Shown piece after piece: positions 60,301 to 64,000 of a stretch of 64,000 nt of DNA (position 1 is its first letter; every line of letters starts with the position of its first letter). The DNA comes from Cristatella mucedo. Lineage: Eukaryota; Bryozoa; Phylactolaemata; Cristatellidae. Under the pieces are notes generated by a model. That model was given only the letters and a program-made list of their open reading frames with translations. It was not told where the DNA came from and did no database searches. A program made the translations under genes and the position numbers. The stretch covers positions 3,650,501 to 3,714,500 of the forward strand of contig WPIO01000025.1 of assembly GCA_009760855.2 (NCBI GenBank). The letters run 5' to 3'.

Positions 60301-63300
60301 AGTGCATGTAACCCCTAACCATGTTATTCATTTTGTTTGTTTTTCAAGCATGATTTTACTTACTATTCTATTGCGTATCACTTTGCAGCAAATGTAAAGC
60401 GCCTAGAAAGAGATTAAGTTCTCTGAGGGTGCTTTATCAAGTGCAATATTATTATTATTATTATACTCAGTTGTATTTGTCATTCAAACCGTCGGAATCA
60501 GCTGTGGCAACTGAGAAAGTGAATGCTTGCCTTGCCGATATTCGATCCTGGATGTCAGAAAACTTCCTGAAATTAAATGATGATAAAACCGAAGTCTGCT
60601 TCTACAGCTAGCCATCACATCCGATCCCTATCCAAGATTAGGAGCTGTCTCCCACAGTGGCTTGTAAAACATTTAATTAGCTCTTTAGTTCTGTCTCGGC
60701 TTGATTATTGTAATTCCCTTTTGGCTGGGCTGCCAAAGAAAGCTATTAGGCCACTGCAGCGGACTATGAACATGGCTGCAAGGCTAGTCTTCAAGTCCCA
60801 GCGGTTTGAGCACGTGTCTCCTTGGCTGAAAGAGCTAGGATGGTTGCCGGTTGAGCAAAGGATACAGAGCAAAGTTCTTACGGTGACCCACAAGGCTCGC
60901 CACGGCTTGGCTCCTTCGCACCTAGCTGAACTGCTGCATCAGTTTCAGCCTGTTCGTGCCCTCAGGTCCTCTGTGGGCAATCAATTAGCTGTCCCATTCC
61001 TCTGCTTAAAGACCGTTGGCGATAGAAGCTTTAGCTCTGCAGGTCCTAGACTGAGGAGCTCGCTTCCACAATTCTTACTCAACGACAACTACTCTCCTAC
61101 TGCCGACTATGGCACATCCTTTTCAGCGGTCCTGAGCTGCTACTTCTATGCTACTCACTACCTCAACTGCTCTCCTGACTCTGCTATGCTTCCCACTTTT
61201 TCTTTGTTTCATGAGACGAAGTCAGTTGGCTACCGAATGCGTACCGAAAGCCGCTTAGGCTGTGAGTGCTCTATACAAAAGTCTCCTGCGTAATACCCAC
61301 ATGGTCTTTATGACTTTGTGAAGTTACAGACGGAGATACATTAGATTACATTAATGGAGCATATTGTCTGGTGATATTTGACGCTTCTACAAGGGGCATT
61401 TACCTTTGCCAAGTGACTGAGGCAATCAACGATCGTTGCAATGCGCTCTGCAAAAGTGACGTTCCAACTTTTAGAGAAGCCTCTTTTCTCGGCCAAGCCG
61501 AAAGACAGCGTTCGGCCAATTGGCAGTAGTGTCATATTTCACTGTGCTGTCAGTGGCCCACAGCCGGCCACAATATCCTGGACGAAGGATGGCGCTGTCG
61601 TGGAGAATACACGATTCTCCAGCGTTCTTAACAACGGCTCCCTGTACATAAACCAGCTGACACAGGAAAGTTCTGGACTGTACCAGTGCATCGCTGACGG
61701 TGGCAACAACCTTGTGTCACAGGCATCTGCCAAGCTCGTCGTGAAAGGTATTGCGATACTCTGCCTCCACCGTGGAGTGTCTGTCGGAAGTTAAGGTCCA
61801 ACTTTACTCGAGAGCAGTTCCTGCAAGCCATTCCTGCCCCGTTTGCCAACAATTACAGCTGCCGAGAGGCAGCTCTCGCTCAGCAAAGCGCCTGTGAAGC
61901 GGCGTCGATCTCTTTTAGATGGTCCCTACTTCATCGAGGAGCCTCACAATACCAAGGTATTGCAGGACGACACTCTATATCTCAGATGTGAGATCGGAGC
62001 AAGTCTCGGCGCTCTCATTCAATGGAGGCACAACGGTAAGGAGACTCTCCACGAGTTGAAGAGCAATGCAAAATGCAGCCACAATCCTCCTATTCCCTAT
62101 CGACTGTCGTAGATTATTACCGCAGAACATGTGAATAACTAAGACATAGGATGCCCAATTTAGGCAAACTTTGATCATTTCTCTCAAAAACCATCACTTT
62201 CCCCAAAATTGCACTGCCTACAACTGAGCCCCAAGCACAACCCTGACTTGTAAGATCCAAGAGCTAGCCCTGACCTTACGATGGTCTGAGTTGATGATGG
62301 TCGTGCGGGAAGATGCCACGTGCCTGGCCATGCTGTGACCAAAGAGTAAGAACAACCGAAGGGTGTATATAGGTATAAATGACAACGAAGCTCCTGCATT
62401 CTTGAACTAGGCAAGCAGGAGGGCTTGAATCTGCTCTGCTAGTAGCTGATGCATGATTGTGGACATCATGTCGTGTTCATCTTCCACTGCCTAGCATGTA
62501 GGAAGGATGTCATTTTTAGGTACCGTCATTGTCGAGAGTAGCCAACGTGCCCTGTTAAACCAGGGCAACGTACTACGAGTCATGCCGGCGACGCTTCAGG
62601 ACGCCGGTTGGTACACGTGCGGGATCACTGTGGCCCAGCAGACCGTCAGGTCCAAGCCTGCCGTTGTTGAAGTGCTAAGAAAAGGTAAGGGTGATACCAC
62701 ACGCAGCACTCATTCTATTCTCACTTCGTTCCCACTGGCATGGGACTTCACTGTCAGGCAGGTTTTTGGACAATGTGTGCATCTGCTCTTGTCCTAGAAC
62801 CCCCAGTCTTCACTCTGAGGCAGAACCCGTCAAGCATAGATGTCGAGGTTGGAGATGACGTGGAGCTGCTCTGTGCGGCCACCGGCCAACCGGCACCAGT
62901 CATGTCGTGGTGGCGTGGAGGCAGGGTGATAGACTTTGCCGCTACTGAAGGAAGAGTTGCAATGACGCCCGAGGGTCACCTTCAAATACGTCGACTGACA
63001 CTTTCCGATTCAGGAGCATATGTTTGCAGGGCAGAGAACTCCGTGGGAGTTGCCAGGGCAGCAGCCTTCCTGAGATTCACCAGTAAGACATGTGCTAGCT
63101 AGCCACAGCGTCGTGCCAGCAGTGCACATTTTCCCTAGTCACTGTATGTAGCCACCGGAAGCAACAAAAATTAGCCGAAACCGCTGCTGTCGTCTCGACT
63201 ATGTCAACGCGCCCTGCTGCTATGTGGATCAGCCGCTGAGTCAAGCTAGAAATTGAGAGTTAGCTCCGAAAAAAGCCATACCCACGCTATCAATGTCCAC

Positions 63301-63581
63301 AGGTCGCAAAGATTATGCCGGCGAGAAGTTTGTAAAGGACGCTGTGAAAGATGCGCGTGCTGACATTGACAGCGCCGTGAGTAGGACCGCTAAAACCCTC
63401 TTCAACCGGAACAGACAATTGTCGTCAAGCGATCTCATGGCTCTGTTCAAGTACCCATCGGACGCTGCTCTTCCTATTGCAAGTGCTGCGGAGGTCTTCG
63501 AGAGGTCTTTGGAGCTCATACTAAAGAGGGTCCAAGAGAGCCCAGGAGTGGACATCGTGGGTATCACGAACCAAAGCAGCG
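39115..63581 (+). CDS. PXDN-like: peroxidasin, N-terminal and Ig part (17 exons, 3' incomplete)
   Basis: Peroxidasins are secreted multidomain haem peroxidases of the extracellular matrix. Known family members use bromide to form sulfilimine cross-links in collagen IV. Joined exons: 39115-39311, 45657-45728, 48205-48276, 48429-48500, 50361-50432, 52298-52494, 52892-53051, 54061-54248, 55402-55561, 56480-56667, 58293-58452, 59371-59558, 61457-61747, 61859-62035, 62520-62684, 62798-63082, 63303-63581. All introns are GT-AG and all phases agree, giving 2,923 nt or about 974 residues. Order: signal peptide, LRRNT, four LRRs, LRRCT, a triplicated Ig cassette, three more Ig domains, then the helical linker with DLMALFKYP that precedes the peroxidase domain in this family. 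The peroxidase and C-terminal parts lie beyond the window. Exons were placed by eye. Confidence 0.9.
39554..39573. repeat. G homopolymer (20)
   Basis: Uninterrupted G run about 240 bases inside intron 1. Confidence 0.95.
40323..40341. repeat. G homopolymer (19)
   Basis: Uninterrupted G run in intron 1, preceded by GCAGCAGC. Confidence 0.95.
40420..40480. repeat. (GGCGGT)n-like tract
   Basis: About 60 bases of GGC/GGT triplets in intron 1. Confidence 0.95.
42170..42835 (+). mobile_element. LINE family B fragment in intron 1
   Basis: 3' part of family B: CTGCAAGGCTAGTTTTCAAG, then the frame VPFLHLRAVGDRSFSSAGPR from 42375. A minus-strand LINE A tail at 42606-42678 interrupts it. The copy then resumes with GAGGAAGTCAGTTGGCTACC and ends at GGAGATACGTTGCATTA. 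Confidence 0.8.
42606..42678 (-). mobile_element. LINE family A 3' tail nested in LINE B
   Basis: AATAATAAAATAACAATAAT, then TTGATAAAGCG and CTCAGAGAACTTCATCTC, then GGCGCTTTACA, interrupting the family B copy. Confidence 0.8.
43780..43855 (-). mobile_element. LINE family A 3' tail
   Basis: An AAT repeat, CACTTGATAAAGCGCCC, CAGAGAACTTAATCTC and GGCGCTTTACATTG. No coding part. Confidence 0.8.
45657..45728 (+). CDS. PXDN-like: peroxidasin exon 2: LRR 1
   Basis: Exactly 72 nt. It reads (L)DLRLNQIKELTPEAF and on to LHTL, after ATTCCAG and before GTGAGT, phase 2 on both sides. It is very close to the first LRR of vertebrate peroxidasin (DLRFNRI type). Confidence 0.92.
45956..46020 (+). mobile_element. 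LINE family A 3' tail in intron 2
   Basis: GTGAAGTGCCTAGAAGAGAT, CTGAGGGTGCTTTAAGAATG and an ATT/GTT repeat. Confidence 0.75.
46161..46174. repeat. G homopolymer (14)
   Basis: Uninterrupted G run in intron 2. Confidence 0.95.
48205..48276 (+). CDS. PXDN-like: peroxidasin exon 3: LRR 2
   Basis: 72 nt after TTCTAAG and before GTAAGT. It reads LLLNGNQLRKISADAF and ends LKYL. Compare LLLNNNQI at the second LRR of the family. Confidence 0.9.
48429..48500 (+). CDS. PXDN-like: peroxidasin exon 4: LRR 3
   Basis: 72 nt after CTTTCAG and before GTAAGT. It reads YLYKNEIEFVHPRAF and ends LELL. YLYKNEI is shared with vertebrate peroxidasin. The preceding intron is only 152 bases. Confidence 0.92.
48951..48970. 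repeat. C homopolymer (20)
   Basis: Uninterrupted C run in intron 4, which is G-rich on the template strand. Confidence 0.95.
50229..50271. repeat. (GT)n / (GC)n microsatellite
   Basis: GTGTGTGCGTGCGCGCGTG words followed by a GT run, about 90 bases before exon 5. Confidence 0.95.
50361..50432 (+). CDS. PXDN-like: peroxidasin exon 5: LRR 4
   Basis: 72 nt after CGTTTAG and before GTAAGT. It reads YLHNNQLKTLSRGLF and ends LKRL. It resembles both the fourth and the fifth vertebrate LRR. The next exon found is already the LRRCT, so one LRR may be absent. Confidence 0.9.
50433..52297 (+). other. peroxidasin intron 5
   Basis: Contains a decayed minus-strand LINE A copy at about 50640-50960 and unique sequence. 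No LRR exon was recognised. Confidence 0.55.
50640..50960 (-). mobile_element. decayed LINE family A 3' part in intron 5
   Basis: AATAATCAATAATAATGG, ATAGCACCTACAAAGAATTA, AATCTCCTTCTAGG and later GAGTTACAAGGCTTCTCGAG correspond, with many changes, to the minus-strand text at 4548-4930. Confidence 0.55.
52298..52494 (+). CDS. PXDN-like: peroxidasin exon 6: LRRCT
   Basis: 197 nt. It reads RLDGNQLTCDCNLLWLRDL and ends FKC. The C-x-C and later cysteines are those of an LRR C-cap, as in RLDSNxLxCDC of the family. Entry is phase 2 and exit phase 1 (TGC A|GTAGGT), so this exon switches the gene to the phase-1 Ig region. Confidence 0.92.
52892..53051 (+). CDS. PXDN-like: peroxidasin exon 7: Ig cassette copy 1, exon A
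   Basis: 160 nt after CTATTGCAG, ending CAACAA|GTAAGT. It reads a Pro/Thr/Ser-rich lead (QSTSVPQSQTTTRAPRPVSS) and then the first half of an Ig fold: LYLKC (B-strand cysteine) and RILWYHN (C-strand tryptophan). Phase 1 in, phase 2 out. Confidence 0.9.
53052..54060 (+). other. intron within cassette copy 1 (1,009 nt)
   Basis: Contains the TTAGGGG-like block at 53271-53311. It shares short stretches with the corresponding introns of copies 2 and 3 (for example GGTGACCGAGTTTA near 53160, 55673 and 58564), so the whole genomic unit was duplicated. Confidence 0.75.
53271..53311. repeat. interstitial telomere-like (TTAGGGG)n block
   Basis: About five irregular TTAGGGG or TTAGGGGG units, present only in the first cassette intron. 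G-tracts are on the sense strand. Confidence 0.9.
54061..54248 (+). CDS. PXDN-like: peroxidasin exon 8: Ig cassette copy 1, exon B
   Basis: 188 nt after TTAATGGCAG. It reads (N)YEVVTNDIEPTSKFSL, DGTLVVSG and DEFTCM (F-strand cysteine), and ends ALTT before GTAGAC. With exon A it completes one Ig domain of 116 codons. Phase 2 in, phase 1 out. Confidence 0.9.
54249..55401 (+). other. intron between cassette copies 1 and 2 (1,153 nt)
   Basis: The last ~260 bases align with the sequence upstream of copy 1 (CTTCCTACCAGG near 52650 and 55143; ATTCATTG and AATCAGA near 52740 and 55230). The first ~200 bases align with the start of the intron after copy 2. Confidence 0.65.
55402..55561 (+). CDS. PXDN-like: peroxidasin exon 9: Ig cassette copy 2, exon A
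   Basis: 160 nt. The lead reads QQTNAPKTGPITRAPRPVSS, almost as in copy 3 and unlike copy 1. The Ig half is the same as copy 1 (LYLKC, RILWYHN). The donor is GTAAGC, as in copy 3. Confidence 0.9.
56480..56667 (+). CDS. PXDN-like: peroxidasin exon 10: Ig cassette copy 2, exon B
   Basis: 188 nt after TTAATGGCAG, the same acceptor as copy 1. It reads GELPPSDDEFTCMHQNLET, as in copy 1 and unlike copy 3. It ends GATT before GTAAAC, phase 1. Confidence 0.9.
56668..58292 (+). other. intron between cassette copies 2 and 3 (1,625 nt)
   Basis: Mostly a LINE A insertion (about 56765-58190) that replaced a stretch present in the preceding inter-cassette intron. The start of the intron (CATCTGGGC, TTGCTTCGG) matches the start of the intron after copy 1. 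Confidence 0.75.
56765..58190 (+). mobile_element. LINE family A with RT core, in the inter-cassette intron
   Basis: The frame 56765-57331 reads RT catalytic blocks: CDFSAAFDTIDPQVL, LSGRLQSIDVNGHRSSEE, RGCLLGPVLFTVYTHPLAD and FHFYADDTRLYLCF (the YADD box). It then breaks. The C-terminal region follows with frameshifts (HITPL-type text near 57600), and the 3' end is at about 58190 with GAGTTCTCTGAGGG and a short ATT-like tail. It lacks the endonuclease and the RT N-terminus. Confidence 0.88.
58293..58452 (+). CDS. PXDN-like: peroxidasin exon 11: Ig cassette copy 3, exon A
   Basis: 160 nt. It reads QPTNAPKTGPITRAPRPVSS, then LYLKC and RIMWYHN. Acceptor TTCTCTTGCAG and donor GTAAGC are as in copy 2. 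Confidence 0.9.
58453..59370 (+). other. intron within cassette copy 3 (918 nt)
   Basis: The same length as the copy 2 intron (918 nt) and shorter than that of copy 1. No insertion was seen. Confidence 0.7.
59371..59558 (+). CDS. PXDN-like: peroxidasin exon 12: Ig cassette copy 3, exon B
   Basis: 188 nt after TCAATTGCAG. It reads YEVVTNDVEPTSKFSLMPDG, then GPLPASDDEFSCMLQSPETG, the most divergent exon B. It ends TERST before GTAAGC, phase 1. Confidence 0.9.
59935..61350 (+). mobile_element. LINE family B, most complete copy, with RT core
   Basis: RT blocks LDLSAAFDTIDHEVL, GVPQGSVLGPLLFSIYTQP and YHFHADD lie at about 59965-60250. After a nested LINE A tail comes QLYLSFKPS and MSENFLKLNDDKTEVCF (60470-60605). 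After a deletion, the C-terminal region (60610-61290) carries SRLDYCNSLLAGLPKKA and RSFSSAGPRLRSSLP. It ends in TACATTAGATTACATTA. Truncated, internally deleted and inactive. Confidence 0.88.
60249..60468 (+). mobile_element. LINE family A 3' end nested in LINE B
   Basis: GCGTGCTGACACTG through GAGATTAAGTTCTCTGAGGG to an ATT repeat interrupts the family B RT just after ADD. GATTAT before it and TTATACTCAG after it allow a short target duplication (TTAT). Confidence 0.85.
61457..61747 (+). CDS. PXDN-like: peroxidasin exon 13: complete Ig domain
   Basis: 291 nt, phase 1 to 1. It reads EKPLFSAKPKDSVRPIGSS, IFHC, ISWTKDG, GSLYINQL and GLYQCIADG, the C-W-DxGxYxC pattern of an I-set Ig domain. Confidence 0.88.
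61859..62035 (+). CDS. PXDN-like: peroxidasin exon 14: first half of an Ig domain
   Basis: 177 nt after CAATTACAG, phase 1 to 1. It reads a basic linker (APVKRRRSLL), then PYFIEEPHNTKVLQDD, YLRC and IQWRHNG. The KRRR cluster is a possible proprotein convertase site; this is inference only. Confidence 0.85.
62036..62519 (+). other. peroxidasin intron 14 (484 nt)
   Basis: No feature seen. The ORF extending from exon 14 into it stops at 62112. Confidence 0.7.
62520..62684 (+). CDS. PXDN-like: peroxidasin exon 15: second half of the Ig domain
   Basis: 165 nt after CATTTTTAG, phase 1 to 1. It reads LRVMPATLQDAGWYTCGIT, the D-x-G-x-Y-x-C half that pairs with exon 14. Confidence 0.87.
62798..63082 (+). 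CDS. PXDN-like: peroxidasin exon 16: complete Ig domain
   Basis: 285 nt after TGTCCTAG, phase 1 to 1. It reads EPPVFTLRQNPSSIDVEVGD, ELLCAATGQPAP, MSWWRGG, PEGHLQIRRL and SGAYVCRAENSVG, a textbook I-set Ig domain. Confidence 0.92.
63303..63581 (+). CDS. PXDN-like: peroxidasin exon 17: linker before the peroxidase domain
   Basis: 279 nt after TGTCCACAG, phase 1 to 1, donor GTAAGT. It reads a helical stretch with ADIDSAVSRTAKTLF, DLMALFKYPSD and EVFERSLELILKRVQE. This matches the peroxidasin region with DLLALFRYPRD and EIFERTLQLIQEHVQ that runs into the haem peroxidase domain. It is the strongest evidence that the gene is peroxidasin and not another LRR-Ig protein. Confidence 0.92.
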
Positions 63582-64000
63582 GTAAGTCAAATGTAGACTC
63601 GCCTAGATTAACACACATGCGGCCAACTTTATAATTCTTATTCAATCGCCTCGCGCTTAGCAACGGAGTGCCAAGTTGGCAAGGCATTGTACATGAAGGC
63701 TGAACAACTGGCTTGGGTCTTCACTGTTATCAACTTTCAAGCACGAAAGCCGATATATCTTCTTCAGATGTGCATACCAGGTAGCTGCTCCTGCTGGGTT
63801 CATATCACGTTCTCGACTACCCCAAACGAATGTGGTGTGTGTATGTATATTTTTCTATACCACTGGCAGCAGAAGGTTTTCAGAGACAGTATGTGCAAAT
63901 GTTCAACACTAAACGCCGCTAGGAAAATCTGATTATAATATCTGCTCATTACATTGCGACTGAACGGTGTGTTTAGAGAGCCTTAGTGGCGTTGGCCACC
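63582..64000 (+). other. start of peroxidasin intron 17
   Basis: No family-like exon seen before the window ends. ORFs here do not resemble the expected peroxidase start. Confidence 0.6.

Larger units (their letters stand above)
59559..61456 (+). other. peroxidasin intron 12 (1,898 nt)
   Basis: Largely LINE B (59935-61350) with a nested LINE A tail. The 3' splice site (CTCTGCAAAAG) has a poor pyrimidine tract and was chosen because it restores frame with the Ig exon. Confidence 0.7.

Noticed and set aside
63687-63932. ORF after exon 17 as the next peroxidasin exon
   Set aside because: It does not resemble the family sequence expected after the linker, and no phase-1 acceptor gives a plausible peroxidase start.

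Overview
The window is metazoan nuclear DNA, most likely from an invertebrate. It has GT-AG introns, long microsatellites, decayed LINEs, tRNA-derived SINEs, a hAT relic and satellite blocks. I cannot name the species from the sequence. One gene is convincingly recognised: the 5' part of a peroxidasin (PXDN family) gene on the + strand. It occupies about 39.1-63.6 kb and runs off the right edge before the peroxidase domain.

Layout. 1-38 kb is intergenic and repeat-dominated. It holds two LINE families, called here A (3' end in ATT repeats) and B (3' end in TACATTA-like repeats). It also holds tRNA-derived SINEs on both strands, a ~170-bp satellite (5.4-8.2 kb, with a second block at 22.2-22.8 kb) and a GC-rich ~145-bp satellite with a trimeric higher-order repeat (10.0-10.8 kb). 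A hAT transposase pseudogene split by a LINE lies at 18.5-20.7 kb, a long LINE with endonuclease and reverse transcriptase remnants at 35.4-38.1 kb, and several CA/CT/GA microsatellites are scattered through it. I found no convincing host gene there; a TATA-like site followed by a 114-codon ORF near 3.8-4.3 kb is a weak candidate.

39.1-63.6 kb. Seventeen peroxidasin exons can be placed by splice sites, reading phase and family resemblance: signal peptide plus LRRNT, four 72-nt LRR exons, one LRRCT exon, a two-exon Ig-like cassette present three times in tandem, then three further Ig domains on four exons, and the linker exon that precedes the haem peroxidase domain. Every junction keeps frame: phase 2 through the LRR part, phase 1 from LRRCT onward, with phase 2 only inside each cassette. 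The joined exons encode about 974 residues.

Most notable is the cassette array. Each copy is exactly 160 + 188 nt (116 codons) with phase 1 at both ends, so the array can be included, skipped or alternatively chosen without breaking frame. The middle copy looks like a hybrid: its first exon and most of its intron match copy 3, while its second exon and downstream flank match copy 1. That is the pattern expected from one unequal crossover in a two-copy ancestor. The gene would encode six Ig domains, where vertebrate peroxidasin has four, and it appears to have one LRR exon fewer.
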